Notes: generated by a model from the letters alone, not told the origin. Shown: positions 1 to 9,033, numbered from the stretch's first letter. The stretch: DNA of 64,000 nt from DATBGO01 sp036558005 (GCA_036558005.1 DATBGO010000138.1:1-64000), one strand, 5' to 3'. A program made the numbers and translations.

Positions 1-1
1 G

Positions 2-2146
2 GCTGGGTTTCGGCGGCTGGCGTCGTGGGCGCAGGCGGGGGAGTTGGCGGTGGTGGCGCAGATGGTGGCGCGGTCGGCGGCCGGTGATAGGCGGGTGGGG
101 GTGGATGAGCGGGGTTGTCCGCTGGGGGTGCCTGGTGAGGCGAGTGCGCAGGTGTCGCTGGCACTGGTGATGTCGTCGGTTCAGGCGTCGTGCTGGGCGG
201 ATCTGGCGGTGGTACTGGGCTGGCGGCTGGCGGGGACGGGCGCGGCGCTGGCGGCGGGGGTCATTGACCTGGGCCGGGCGCGGCTGATCGCCGAGGCGAC
301 GGCGGTGCTGTCTGATGAGAAGGCGCATGCGGTGGAGGAGTGGGTGCTGCCGCGGGCGGCCGGCCTGACGACGGCGGGACTGCGGGCGGCGCTGCGCCGC
401 GCAGTGATCGCCGCCGATCCCGAAGGCGCGGAGGAACGGCGCACCGCGGCCGAAGCCCGCGCCGAGGTCGTGCTCTATCCGGATGCGGAGGGCACCGCGT
501 CGCTGGCCGGGTACCGGCTGCCCGGCCCCGGTGCCGCCGCCGCGATGGCCCGGATCAGTGCCATGGCCCGCGCCCTGAAGGCAGCCGGCGCCGACAGCCG
601 CATCAGCCTGCTGCGCGCCCAGGTTTTCCTCGGCCTGCTGTCTGGCACCCTGCCCTTCATCCCGCCGCCACCCGGCGCCCCGCCCGACAACCCACCGCCG
701 GAAGACGGCACGGACGAGGACAGCCCGCCGGACGACAGCCCGCCGGACGACAGCCCGCCGGACGAAAGCCCGCCGGACGACAGGCCGCCGGACGACAGGC
801 CGCCGGACGACGGGCCTCCTGGCAATGACGCCTTCGGCGAGGGGCTGGCCGGGGACGGGTCGCATTGGGCGCAGCCGTCAGGGGGCAGTGCGCCTAGACA
901 TGGCCCGCCTGGTGGATCGTCACCAGGTGACGGCAGGCCTGATCGGTCGACCGATGGCGATCCGGCGCACCGCGGCCAGGGCCACGGGCGGCACTGGCCC
1001 GACGACAGCACTCCGCCCGCCCGGCCACACAGGGGCGCTTCGCGGTCACGCCAGGCTGCCAGGGCCGCCCCGCCGGGCAAGGGCTCAGCGCCGGGACATG
1101 CAGCTGGCCGGGCGGCTGGTCCCGATCCGCCTGGTTCGTCTGTCGGTCGGGCTGATCCGGGCCGGGCACCGCTGGCAGGCGGGCCTTGGGACGGGTGGCC
1201 CGTGCCGCGAGACCAGGACGCGCCAGAAGACTGCTACCCGAACGGCGACCCGGCCGCCGACCGGCTGAGACACTCCCTGGCTGGCGATGACAACGACGAC
1301 TTACTCCATCCCGTCGTGGTACCGCGCTGGCCGGCGCTGCCTGCCCGCCTGCCGGGGAGTCCGGTGCCACCTGGGCCAGGTCGGCCGCCGACCGGAACGC
1401 TTGACCTCACCCTGCCCTTGGCCACCCTGGCCGGGTTGTCCCAGCAGCCTGGACAGCTGAGCCGGCTTGGCCCCATCACCGCAACACAGGCCCGCCAGCT
1501 CTCGGCCATAGCGGTCAGGACCCCCGCCACCACCTGGCGGGTCATCGTCACAGGCCACGCGGGCCAGGCCTTCGCCGTCGCCCGCATCCCGCGCGGTCGC
1601 CGCAGCCGCGGTGACGCTGCCGCTCCGGGCACCGCCGCCTCGGCCCGCAGCCGCATCGCTAGCGGGCAGGCTGGGGTGGTCGGCCAGGTCACCATCACGG
1701 TTCCCCAGGCCACTCTCACCCGCCTGGCCAGTGAGCCGCCCGACGGGATCGCCGGGCGGGCGGTACGCGCTGCCACCCGGGCCGCACGCCGTGCCGCGCA
1801 GCAGTCGGGCGCGGACGCCGCCGCCGGGGGCTGCGCCCACACAGCCGCGACTGCCGCATACCGGCCTCTGCCCCGGTTGCACGAACAGGTCACCGCGCGG
1901 GATGTGACCTGCCGGTTCCCGACCTGCCGCCAGCCCGCGTGGCGTGGCGACCTTGACCACACCCAGCCCTACGATCAAGGCGGCTTGACCTGCGGCTGCA
2001 ACCTTGGCGGCTTGTGCCGCACCCATCACATCCTCAAGCAGCATCGCGGCTGGCAACTCACTCAGGCCCAGCCTGGCCAGTTCACCTGGACCACTCCCGC
2101 TGGCCGCAGCTACCGCGTCGTCCCAGACCCGCACCTCACATGGTGA
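2..2146 (+). CDS. DUF222 / HNH endonuclease domain protein (5' partial)
   Basis: The protein belongs to the 13E12-type DUF222-HNH family, repeated in many actinobacterial genomes and of unproven cellular role. The first in-frame start visible is a TTG at 44, but the frame is open back to the left edge and the codons before it read like DUF222, so the gene starts outside the window. The first ~200 residues are the helical DUF222 region. The middle (roughly residues 205-440) is a low-complexity Pro/Asp/Gly linker with an SPPDD repeat. The last ~75 residues form an HNH module with a CRFPTCRQP zinc-type motif, the GDLDHTQPY core and a CRTHH segment, so the nuclease residues look intact. A variable linker between the two domains is usual for this family. 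It could be mobile or self-spreading, but no terminal repeats are visible here. Confidence 0.85.
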   Translation, partial: AGFRRLASWAQAGELAVVAQMVARSAAGDRRVGVDERGCPLGVPGEASAQVSLALVMSSVQASCWADLAVVLGWRLAGTGAALAAGVIDLGRARLIAEATAVLSDEKAHAVEEWVLPRAAGLTTAGLRAALRRAVIAADPEGAEERRTAAEARAEVVLYPDAEGTASLAGYRLPGPGAAAAMARISAMARALKAAGADSRISLLRAQVFLGLLSGTLPFIPPPPGAPPDNPPPEDGTDEDSPPDDSPPDDSPPDESPPDDRPPDDRPPDDGPPGNDAFGEGLAGDGSHWAQPSGGSAPRHGPPGGSSPGDGRPDRSTDGDPAHRGQGHGRHWPDDSTPPARPHRGASRSRQAARAAPPGKGSAPGHAAGRAAGPDPPGSSVGRADPGRAPLAGGPWDGWPVPRDQDAPEDCYPNGDPAADRLRHSLAGDDNDDLLHPVVVPRWPALPARLPGSPVPPGPGRPPTGTLDLTLPLATLAGLSQQPGQLSRLGPITATQARQLSAIAVRTPATTWRVIVTGHAGQAFAVARIPRGRRSRGDAAAPGTAASARSRIASGQAGVVGQVTITVPQATLTRLASEPPDGIAGRAVRAATRAARRAAQQSGADAAAGGCAHTAATAAYRPLPRLHEQVTARDVTCRFPTCRQPAWRGDLDHTQPYDQGGLTCGCNLGGLCRTHHILKQHRGWQLTQAQPGQFTWTTPAGRSYRVVPDPHLTW
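722..811 (+). repeat. 15-bp tandem repeat coding SPPDD, six copies
   Basis: Six in-frame copies of a 15-bp unit (agcccgccggacgac and close variants) encode SPPDD, SPPDD, SPPDE, SPPDD, RPPDD, RPPDD in the linker of the DUF222-HNH gene. Copy number could vary without changing the frame. Confidence 0.85.
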
Positions 2147-2418
2147 AAACGTCGGTGGAACACACGGGGGGGAGCGGTGGATGCGGACGGCATGTATGCA
2201 GGCACGAATGGCGCGCTAGGGACAAGAGGCGAGACACGAGACAGAGTCGTACGACCCGGGATGGACGGGAGGAGAAGATCAGGAGGAATGAGACGCCGCA
2301 TACGCCAGATCGAGGGGAGATATAACGCGTATGGGACGAGCTGGTCGGCCGTGTGGGGCGAACGGCTCGGCCGGGGTCGGGAGAGAATTCGGGGGGCGCC
2401 GGGCAGAACCGAAATCGC

Positions 2419-2459
2419 GGCAGAGCCGTGCAATAGGGCGGCAGAGCCGTGCAATAGGG
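2419..2459. repeat. 20-bp direct repeat, two copies
   Basis: The unit ggcagagccgtgcaataggg occurs at 2419-2438 and again at 2440-2459, separated by one base (period 21). Both copies are identical. Confidence 0.85.
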
Positions 2460-2579
2460 GAGACCCGAGCGCAGTCTGTGGGAGGCGGGGGCAACGTCGC
2501 CGGGGGCGGACGCGGGGTGGCCGCGTCGAGCGCTTGGTGAGAGGGCTGCGGGCGCGGGAACGGCGGGCGATGGGTTTTA

Positions 2580-2595
2580 ACTAAAACTCATTAGT
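2580..2595. promoter_or_regulatory. Candidate operator ACTAA-N6-TTAGT for the HTH regulator operon
   Basis: A perfect 5-bp inverted repeat (ACTAA at 2580-2584, TTAGT at 2591-2595) in a short AT-rich island sits 15 bp before the GTG start of the regulator. The position suggests autoregulation of the operon; this is inferred from location and symmetry. Confidence 0.45.
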
Positions 2596-2610
2596 GATAC
2601 AGTCGGGCGG

Positions 2611-3660
2611 GTGAAGCGATCAAGTCCTGGACTGGCCGCGCTGAGCGGGCTTGATGACCCGGTGCGCGGCCGCCTCTATGAGATCGTGTCGGAGCGGTCG
2701 GAGCCTACGGGCCGTGATGAGGCCGCTTCGGCCGCAGGCATCGGGCGTGCGCTGGCCGCGTATCACCTGGACAAGCTCGTTGATCTGGGGTTGCTGACGG
2801 CTTCTTACCGGCGCCCCGCGGGCAGGGGCGGGCCGGGAGCAGGCAGGCCCGCGAAGGTATACAGCCGGTCCGCTAGTGAGTTCTCGGTGACTGTGCCGCC
2901 GCGTGAGTATGAGCTGGCGGCGCGGCTGCTCGCCGCGGCGGTGGAATCGGACTGGAGTGGTCACAGTCGTGCGGCCGTGCAGGTCGCGGCGCGGCGATAC
3001 GGGGCGGCGCTTGGGCGGCGGGGCCTGTCCGGTGACGCGGGACGCGTTCAGCGAGAGGCCGGATGCGCCGCGGTGACCGCGGGCGAGAACGCCGCCGACG
3101 CCGCAGGTACCGGCGCGGCTGGTGCGGGTGCCGGTGGTGCGGGTGCGGCTGGTGCGGCTGGTGCGGGCGCAGCACCTATGGGCATCCATCCGGATATCTC
3201 AGGCATGGACCCAGGATCCTTGGGCTCCGGCGCGGAGCGCTCGGGCGGGCGTGCTGTGTTCCCTGGTGCGGGTGCCGGGCTCCCGGGCGCCGGGCCCGGA
3301 GGGGTGGATTCCGGGGCCCCGGGTACGGAGACAGGATCCGGGGAGATGCGGTCCGGGGACACAGGCCGTGACCGGGCGGGGGCGCGGGAGGTTATGGAGG
3401 CCGTGCTGCGAGAGCACGGGTTCGAGCCGCGGGCCGATGAAGACGGCAGCATCCGGCTGCACAACTGCCCGTTCCACCATCTGGCCGCCCAGCATACCGA
3501 GACAATCTGCGGGATGAACCTGGCCCTCATCGAGGGTCTTGCCGAGAGCCTTGGCACGAGCACGCTGCATCCGGCCCTTGACCCCCGGCCAGGTTGCTGC
3601 TGCGTCGTGATCAGCATCAGCCAGCCAGTGGGCGACAAGCCTGAGACGGGATTGCCATGA
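2611..3660 (+). CDS. Cys-rich HTH transcriptional regulator (ArsR/SufR-like)
   Basis: Predicted DNA-binding repressor or activator. Residues ~10-90 form a winged helix-turn-helix of the COG2345 kind (DDPVRGRLYEIV, then AAYHLDKLVDLGLL). Residues ~155-250 are a low-complexity Gly/Ala linker made of short repeats, absent from most relatives. The C-terminal part carries conserved cysteines: C286 in HNCPFHH, C300 in ICGMN and C329-C331 in GCCCV. In this family such residues bind an Fe-S cluster or a metal, so a redox or metal signal is plausible. The GTG start lies just after a palindrome that may be its own operator. Its stop overlaps the start of folE by four bases (ATGA), so it heads an operon with folE, tal and a flavoenzyme. 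Confidence 0.8.
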   Translation: MKRSSPGLAALSGLDDPVRGRLYEIVSERSEPTGRDEAASAAGIGRALAAYHLDKLVDLGLLTASYRRPAGRGGPGAGRPAKVYSRSASEFSVTVPPREYELAARLLAAAVESDWSGHSRAAVQVAARRYGAALGRRGLSGDAGRVQREAGCAAVTAGENAADAAGTGAAGAGAGGAGAAGAAGAGAAPMGIHPDISGMDPGSLGSGAERSGGRAVFPGAGAGLPGAGPGGVDSGAPGTETGSGEMRSGDTGRDRAGAREVMEAVLREHGFEPRADEDGSIRLHNCPFHHLAAQHTETICGMNLALIEGLAESLGTSTLHPALDPRPGCCCVVISISQPVGDKPETGLP

Positions 3661-4454
3661 CGCACGAGCTGACTATTGACCAGGCCATCGGCCAGGCGGT
3701 TGACGAAGCCGTCAACGCGGCCATCAAGCAGGCCGACGGCCAGTCTGAGAGCCGCGGGCAAGCCGTGGGTCCCGGGCAGGCTGGGGGGTCCGGGCAGGCT
3801 GGGGAGTCCGGGCAGGCTGACGTCACCGGGCTGGCAGGGGTAGCCGGGGCCGGGGCCGCGGCCGGGCGGGCGGCACCGTGGGTGGCGGCCCCGAATTCCG
3901 GTGTCAACGTGGCCGCGGCGGCGCGGGCAGCGGCGGACTTCCTGGCCGCGCTCGGTGTCCGGCTCGATCAGCCGGGACTGGCCGAGACGCCGGCCCGGAT
4001 GGCGCGGGCTTACGCCGAGCTGTTCGAGGCGCGGCCGTTCCGGCTGACCACGTTCCCGAACGACGAGGGTTACGACGAACTGGTGCTCGCGCGGGACATA
4101 CCGTTCCGCACGGTTTGCGAGCACCATCTGCTGCCGTTCTCCGGCATCGCGCACGTCGGCTACCTGCCCGGCGAACGCATCCTCGGGCTGTCCAAGCTGG
4201 CCAGGCTGGTCGAGCACTTCGCCGCCAGGCCGCAGACGCAGGAACGGCTGACCAGGCAGATCGCCGACTTCCTCGACGCCAGGCTGCGGCCGTGCGGGGC
4301 CGGCGTGGTGCTGGAGGCCGAGCACGCGTGCATGAGCCTGCGCGGAGTGCGGGCGGTCGGCGCCAAGACCGTCACGTCGACGCTGCTGGGCACGCTGCGC
4401 ACCGACGCGCGGTCCAGGGCGGAGTTCCTGGCCCTGGCGGGCGCCTCCGGCTGA
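3657..4454 (+). CDS. folE: GTP cyclohydrolase I
   Basis: Converts GTP to 7,8-dihydroneopterin triphosphate, the first step of folate and pterin synthesis, in the cytoplasm. The catalytic core is residues ~80-265. Zinc ligands are visible: C154 and H157 in CEHHLLPF and C225 in EHACMS. The substrate loop SLRGVRAVGAKTVTS is also intact. The N-terminal ~80 residues are a low-complexity Gln/Gly/Ala extension with an 18-bp repeat (GQAGGS) and are not part of the enzyme. The start overlaps the regulator stop by four bases, which implies translational coupling. Its place in a regulated operon with transaldolase rather than with folate genes suggests an inducible second copy; whether a housekeeping folE exists cannot be seen here. 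Confidence 0.93.
   Translation: MTHELTIDQAIGQAVDEAVNAAIKQADGQSESRGQAVGPGQAGGSGQAGESGQADVTGLAGVAGAGAAAGRAAPWVAAPNSGVNVAAAARAAADFLAALGVRLDQPGLAETPARMARAYAELFEARPFRLTTFPNDEGYDELVLARDIPFRTVCEHHLLPFSGIAHVGYLPGERILGLSKLARLVEHFAARPQTQERLTRQIADFLDARLRPCGAGVVLEAEHACMSLRGVRAVGAKTVTSTLLGTLRTDARSRAEFLALAGASG
3774..3821 (+). repeat. 18-bp tandem repeat in folE N-terminal extension
   Basis: Two full copies and one partial copy of an 18-bp unit beginning gggcaggctg encode GQAGGS, GQAGES, GQAD in the non-catalytic N-terminus of the GTP cyclohydrolase. Confidence 0.75.
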
Positions 4455-4486
4455 GCTGCCGGCCGAGAGCTGAGAGAGGGGACACC

Positions 4487-5620
4487 ATGACCGACGCGCT
4501 AGCGGCACTGAGCAACGCCGGGGTCTCGATCTGGCTGGACGACCTGAGCCGGGAACGGCTCGCATCGGGCAGCCTCGCCCGGCTGGCCGCCGACGATCAC
4601 GTGGTCGGAGTGACCACCAACCCGAGCATCTTCGCCAAGGCGATCACCGGCGGGGCCGGCGCCTACCACGCGCAAATGCAGGACCTGGCGACCCGCGGGC
4701 TGGACGCGCAGGCCGCGCTGCGCGAGCTCACCACCTACGACGTGCGCTGGGCCTGTGACGTGCTCCGCCCGGCCTACGAGGCGACCGGCGGGGTCGACGG
4801 GCGGGTGTCGATCGAGGTCGACCCGCGGGTCGCGCACGACACCGAGGCGACGATCGCAGAGGCCAGGGCGCTGTGGTGGCTGGTGGACCGGCCCAACCTG
4901 TTCGTCAAGATCCCGGCCGCCCGGCAAGGGCTGCCGGCCATCGCCGCCTGCCTGGCCGAGGGGATCAGCATCAACGTGACGCTGATCTTCTCGCTGCAGC
5001 GCTACGACGAGGTGATGGACGCGTTCCTGGACGGGATGGAGCGGGCCGCGCAGGCCGGCCATGACCTGTCCGCGCTCGCCTCGGTCGCCTCGTTCTTCGT
5101 GTCGCGGGTCGACACCGAGGTCGACAAGAGGCTGGACAAGATCGGGACGAGCGAGGCCGCCGCGCTGCGCGGCCGCGCCGCCATCGCGAACGCGCGGCTG
5201 GCCTACCAGCACTACGAACGGGTCTTCTCCTCGCCCCGGTGGGCCGCGCTGGAGGCGGCCGGGGCCCGGCCGCAGCGCCCGCTGTGGGCGTCCACGTCGG
5301 TGAAGGACCCGTCGTATCCCGACACCAGGTACGTGGTCGAGCTGGTCGCGCCCGGCGTGGTCAACACCATGCCCGAGGCGACGCTGCGCGACGTCGCCGA
5401 CCACGGGCACGTCCCCGCCGACTCGGTCCGCGGCCACTACGAGGACTCCCGGCAGGTACTGGACCAGCTGCGCAAGCTCGGCATCGACTACCACGACGTG
5501 GTGCAGGTTCTGGAGGACCAGGGGCTGGCCACCTTCGACGGTGCCTGGGCCAAGCTCGGCGAGCAACTGGCCGCCACCCTGGCGGCCGTACCGGAAGCAG
5601 AAGACAGGAGCAGTTCATGA
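4487..5620 (+). CDS. tal: Transaldolase
   Basis: Transfers a dihydroxyacetone unit between sugar phosphates in the non-oxidative pentose phosphate pathway. At 377 residues it matches the long actinobacterial transaldolases. The TTNPSIF motif near the N-terminus, the Schiff-base lysine K141 in LFVKIPA and the later LWASTSVKD motif are present. The ATG at 4487 is chosen because it follows a good ribosome site (gagaggggac) and starts the conserved domain; the frame is open further upstream only because it shadows folE. It lies 32 bp after folE and overlaps the next gene by four bases, so it belongs to the same operon. Confidence 0.93.
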   Translation: MTDALAALSNAGVSIWLDDLSRERLASGSLARLAADDHVVGVTTNPSIFAKAITGGAGAYHAQMQDLATRGLDAQAALRELTTYDVRWACDVLRPAYEATGGVDGRVSIEVDPRVAHDTEATIAEARALWWLVDRPNLFVKIPAARQGLPAIAACLAEGISINVTLIFSLQRYDEVMDAFLDGMERAAQAGHDLSALASVASFFVSRVDTEVDKRLDKIGTSEAAALRGRAAIANARLAYQHYERVFSSPRWAALEAAGARPQRPLWASTSVKDPSYPDTRYVVELVAPGVVNTMPEATLRDVADHGHVPADSVRGHYEDSRQVLDQLRKLGIDYHDVVQVLEDQGLATFDGAWAKLGEQLAATLAAVPEAEDRSSS

Positions 5621-6855
5621 CCACCCAGCAGGCGCACGTAATCGTCGGGGCCAGCCTGGCCGGGGCGAAGGCCGCCGAGACACTGCGGGCCGAGGGCTTC
5701 GGCGGCCCGGTCGTGGTGATCGGTGACGAACGCGACCGGCCGTATGAGCGCCCGCCGCTGTCCAAGGATTACCTGCTCGGCAAGGCCGAACGGGACACGA
5801 TCTTCGTCCACCCGGAGAACTGGTACGCCGAGAACAACGTCGACCTGCGGCTCGGCGTCGCCGCCACCGGCATCGACCCGGACCGGCACGAGGTCAGCCT
5901 GGAAGACGGCAGCCGGGTCGGCTACGGCAAGCTGCTGCTGGCCACCGGCTCGACCCCGCGGCGGATCCCGGTGCCCGGCGCTGACCTGGACGGCGTGCTC
6001 TACCTGCGCCGGGTGGGGGACAGCGACCGGCTCAAGGCCGCGTTCCGGCCCGGGGCCAGGATCGTGGTGATCGGCGGCGGCTGGATCGGGCTGGAGGCCG
6101 CGGCGGCGGCCCGGGCGGCCGGCGCGGAGGTGACCGTGCTTGAGGTGGCCGACCTGCCGTTGCTGCGGGTGCTCGGGCGGAAGGTCGCGCAGGTGTTCGC
6201 GGACCTGCACGCCGCCAACGGGGTGGACCTGCGTGGCGGGGTGCAGGTCGCGGAGATCACCGGCAGCGACGGCAAGGCCACCGGGGTGCGGCTGGGCGAC
6301 GGCAGCCAGATCCCGGCGGACGCGGTGATCGTCGGGGTCGGGATCACGCCCAACATCCAGCTCGCCGCGGCGGCCGGGCTGAAGACCGACAACGGCATCG
6401 TGGTCAGCGCGAAGCTGCAGACCTCCGACCCGGACATCTTCGCGGCCGGCGATGTGGCGAACGCGTTCCACCCGACGCTGGGCAAGCATGTCCGGGTCGA
6501 GCACTGGGCCAACGCGCTGAACCAGCCGCAGACCGCCGCCAAGGCGATGCTCGGGCAGGACGTGGCCTACGACCTGATCCCGTACTTCTACACCGACCAG
6601 TACGACCTGGGGATGGAGTACTCCGGCTACGTCGAGCCCGGCACCGAGGCCGACGTCGTCTTCCGCGGCGACGTCGCGGGCCGCGAGTTCATCGCGTTCT
6701 GGCTCGGCCAGGACGGCCGGGTGCTGGCCGGGATGAACGTCAACGTCTGGGACGTCAACGACGCGATCCAGGCGCTGGTACGGGCGGGGAACCCGGTCGG
6801 CGCCAGCGCACTGAGTGATCCGGGAACGCCACTGGAATCGCTGGCCGGGCACTGA
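5617..6855 (+). CDS. NAD(P)H-dependent FAD oxidoreductase (ferredoxin/rubredoxin reductase type)
   Basis: Two-Rossmann-fold flavoprotein that passes electrons from NAD(P)H to a small redox partner. The FAD site is at the N-terminus (VIVGASLAGAKAAETL), the PYERPPLSKDYL motif typical of ferredoxin reductases follows, and the NAD site is VVIGGGWIGLEAA around residue 150. The FAD-binding IFAAGDVAN motif comes before a reductase C-terminal domain. Length is 412 residues, normal for the family. The ATG overlaps the transaldolase stop (ATGA), so expression is coupled to it. No ferredoxin or oxygenase gene lies nearby, so the electron acceptor is unknown. Confidence 0.9.
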   Translation: MTTQQAHVIVGASLAGAKAAETLRAEGFGGPVVVIGDERDRPYERPPLSKDYLLGKAERDTIFVHPENWYAENNVDLRLGVAATGIDPDRHEVSLEDGSRVGYGKLLLATGSTPRRIPVPGADLDGVLYLRRVGDSDRLKAAFRPGARIVVIGGGWIGLEAAAAARAAGAEVTVLEVADLPLLRVLGRKVAQVFADLHAANGVDLRGGVQVAEITGSDGKATGVRLGDGSQIPADAVIVGVGITPNIQLAAAAGLKTDNGIVVSAKLQTSDPDIFAAGDVANAFHPTLGKHVRVEHWANALNQPQTAAKAMLGQDVAYDLIPYFYTDQYDLGMEYSGYVEPGTEADVVFRGDVAGREFIAFWLGQDGRVLAGMNVNVWDVNDAIQALVRAGNPVGASALSDPGTPLESLAGH

Positions 6856-6917
6856 CCGGCGGACCCGCCGGAGGGGTAACCTGCTGGCGACATCGCGATC
6901 ACCGATCTGAGGACCCG

Positions 6918-7610
6918 ATGCGCCAGCAGACCCCGCCAGCGCGGCCAGCCCCCCGATCGCGGCCGCTGCAGAACCGGGTCATGCCGACCGGTGAGATCGT
7001 CGCGCACCCGGCGCGCGGCATGCTGATGGGCAACCGCGGCTGCATCCACAACCCGGACCGGACGCTCGGCGTCACCAGGTGGCGCAGCAAGATGTGGATC
7101 GCCTGCGTGCTGGACTGGCGCGGGGTGCGGCGCGACGTGATGCCGCCGGGCCGGTGGACGGCACTGTTCTTCCTCGACGAGGCGACCGCGCTGGCCGCCG
7201 GGCACCGGCCGTGCGGGTACTGCCGCCGCGCGGACCACGTGTGGTTCGGTGAGAGCTGGCGGTCGGCGGCCGGGCTGGCGGAGCGCCCGCGGGCCGCGCA
7301 GCTGGACGTGTGGCTGCACGCACAGCGGACCGACCGCACCCGCCGGAAGCTGACCCGGCCCGCGCTGGCGGGCGACCTGCCCGACGGGTCGATGGTCCGG
7401 CACGAGGGCCGGCTGGCGCTGTGCAGCGGCGGGACGCTGCGGCCGTGGTCGTTCGAGGGCTACGGGGCGCCGGTCCGGGTCGGCCCGGGCACCAGCGTGG
7501 AGTTGCTGACCCCGCCGTCGATCGTCGCCGCCATCGCGGCCGGCTACCGGCCGCTGGTCCACCCGAGCGCGGGCGTTACCGCCATGCGGTCATTCAGCCA
7601 CCCGCGGTAA
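6918..7610 (+). CDS. Conserved hypothetical protein with CxxC motif
   Basis: A 230-residue soluble protein of a conserved bacterial family without assigned function that I can name. Recognisable blocks are MGNRGCIHNPDR, VMPPGRWTALFFLDEATALAAGHRPCGYCRRAD and a C-terminal segment near VELLTPPSIV. The PCGYC pair with the earlier GCIH could hold a metal. The ATG follows a GAGGA site at about the right distance. It is 62 bp after the flavoenzyme and may be the last gene of that operon. There is no membrane segment or signal peptide. Confidence 0.75.
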   Translation: MRQQTPPARPAPRSRPLQNRVMPTGEIVAHPARGMLMGNRGCIHNPDRTLGVTRWRSKMWIACVLDWRGVRRDVMPPGRWTALFFLDEATALAAGHRPCGYCRRADHVWFGESWRSAAGLAERPRAAQLDVWLHAQRTDRTRRKLTRPALAGDLPDGSMVRHEGRLALCSGGTLRPWSFEGYGAPVRVGPGTSVELLTPPSIVAAIAAGYRPLVHPSAGVTAMRSFSHPR

Positions 7611-7887
7611 CGGCTATCCGGGCGCGATTCACCGCGAATCCGGAAATCACCTGGCCTCCATCCGCCGCACATGACGGATCGTCATCAGCGGGCTCCGGTT
7701 GGATCTCGGCGCGTGTCTTCAGCTAGCACCCAGTGAACGTGCAGGCAGGCCCGCAGGCTGCTCGGGCAGAATCGGTGGCTGCGGGCAGCCGGCGGGCATG
7801 ACAGCGGGGGCACAGAGGTATCCGAGCGTAGGCGGAACCACGACATATGCCGGCTTGCACTGTCGGGGTCCGGCTGGAGGTGAGTCC

Positions 7888-8214
7888 ATGGCCTGGTTCC
7901 TGATCATCGTTGCTGGGCTGTTCGAGACCGGGTTCGCGGTCCTGCTCAAGCAGAGCGCCGGCTTCACCAAGCTGGTGCCGACAGCCGGGTTCGCGGCCTG
8001 CGCGCTGATCAGCTTCGGACTGCTCAGCGTGGCGCTGAACCGGCTGGAGGTCGGGCCGGCTTACGCGGTATGGACCGGAATCGGGGCGGGCGGCACCGCG
8101 ATCGTCGGGATGGCGCTGCTGTCTGAGTCGGTGACGGCGCTCAAGCTGGTGTCGATCGGGCTCGTGCTCGCGGGCGTCGTGGGGCTGAACCTGGCTGGTG
8201 TTACCTCTGGCTAG
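7888..8214 (+). CDS. Small multidrug resistance (SMR) family transporter
   Basis: A 108-residue, four-helix inner-membrane proton antiporter that works as a dimer. The conserved glutamate is in the first helix (GLFETGFAVLLKQS), and the AYAVWTGIGAGGTAIVG motif of the family is present. The LKQSAGFT segment is nearer the SugE/Gdx (guanidinium exporter) branch than EmrE, but this cannot be settled by eye. A strong ribosome site (ggaggtgag) fixes the ATG. The 277-bp region upstream has no recognisable gene; I looked for guanidine riboswitch motifs there and saw none that were convincing. Confidence 0.88.
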   Translation: MAWFLIIVAGLFETGFAVLLKQSAGFTKLVPTAGFAACALISFGLLSVALNRLEVGPAYAVWTGIGAGGTAIVGMALLSESVTALKLVSIGLVLAGVVGLNLAGVTSG

Positions 8215-8238
8215 ACTTCAAGAGGTGCTCTGGCCTCC

Positions 8239-9033
8239 ATGGGGGCGTGGCCGGAAGCTAGGCCCTGGGCCCGCGATAAACGCCACGCCGGCGATGCGGC
8301 GTTCCCGGTGATCGGCCTGCCGCAGCTGGCGGTGGCCTCGCCGCTGTCTTACCTGCTCGCTTTCCTGGTCCCGGCGCTGGACGCGGTACTGCCCATCCTG
8401 CCGAGCGAGACGGTGGTCATCGCGCTCGGCGTGGCCACCTCGGGGAGCGTCGACCCGCGGATCGGGATACTCATCGCGCTCGCCGCCGCTGGCGCCTTTA
8501 CCGGCGACAATCTGTGCTATTTCATCGGCCGCCGGTTCGGCCCGGCCGCCGAGCGGTGGGTGTTCGCCGGGGACCGCGGGCAGAAGCGGCGGGACTGGGC
8601 GACCGGCGCGCTGCAGCGCTACGGCGCCGGGATCATCATCGTCTGCCGGTTCATCCCTGGCGGGCGCACCGCGGTGACGTTCATCTGCGGCGCGGTGGCG
8701 TACCCGCGGCGCAGCTTCATCATCGCGACCGCGTGCGCAGGCTCCATCTGGGCGGTCTACGCCTTCCTGCTGGGACGGCTCGGCGGGCAGGCGTTCGAGC
8801 ACCAGCCCTGGCTGGGCCTGGTGATCGCGTTCGGCGCCACGCTGGTGGTGACCGCGATGATCGAGGGGATGCGGCGGCTGCGGCCCTGGCGCTGGTTCAC
8901 CCGCCCCCGGCCCGGGCCGGCCGCGCACCCGGACGGCGACCCGGACCCGGACCCGGACCGGGACCTGCGGGCGGAGGGCGAACTGGGCCCGGATACCGGG
9001 CCAGGACCGCGGGCCGGGCCCCGGTCGCGCTGA
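8239..9033 (+). CDS. DedA family membrane protein
   Basis: Integral membrane protein of the DedA/VTT superfamily, which includes lipid scramblases and undecaprenyl-phosphate flippases. The family signature is clear: LPSETVVIALG, the GDNLCYFIGRRFG segment and CRFIPGGRTAVTFICG, followed by two more hydrophobic helices. The final ~45 residues are a charged Pro/Asp/Gly tail (DPDPDPDRD) likely to lie in the cytoplasm. It follows the SMR gene by 24 bp on the same strand, so the two may be co-transcribed. The exact substrate is not evident. Confidence 0.85.
   Translation: MGAWPEARPWARDKRHAGDAAFPVIGLPQLAVASPLSYLLAFLVPALDAVLPILPSETVVIALGVATSGSVDPRIGILIALAAAGAFTGDNLCYFIGRRFGPAAERWVFAGDRGQKRRDWATGALQRYGAGIIIVCRFIPGGRTAVTFICGAVAYPRRSFIIATACAGSIWAVYAFLLGRLGGQAFEHQPWLGLVIAFGATLVVTAMIEGMRRLRPWRWFTRPRPGPAAHPDGDPDPDPDRDLRAEGELGPDTGPGPRAGPRSR

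Larger units (their letters stand above)
2147..2610. other. Non-coding stretch between the DUF222-HNH gene and the regulator operon
   Basis: The 464-bp gap has no convincing gene. Open frames here have poor codon bias and no good ribosome site: an AGGAGG at 2281 lies only one base before an ATG. It contains a 20-bp direct repeat (2419-2459) and, at its right end, a palindrome next to the downstream start codon. Confidence 0.5.

Noticed and set aside
2177..2584. Open frame starting near the AGGAGG at 2281 in the 2.1-2.6 kb gap
   Set aside because: The ribosome site is one base from the ATG, the frame spans the 20-bp direct repeat, and the composition is Arg/Gly-rich without a domain. It looks like chance.
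3878..4486. Upstream extension of the transaldolase frame
   Set aside because: The reading overlaps folE in another frame and has no transaldolase similarity; the ATG at 4487 with its ribosome site is the true start.
7611..7887. Guanidine riboswitch before the SMR transporter
   Set aside because: No convincing match to the conserved loops of known guanidine riboswitch classes could be found by eye; a covariance-model search would settle this.
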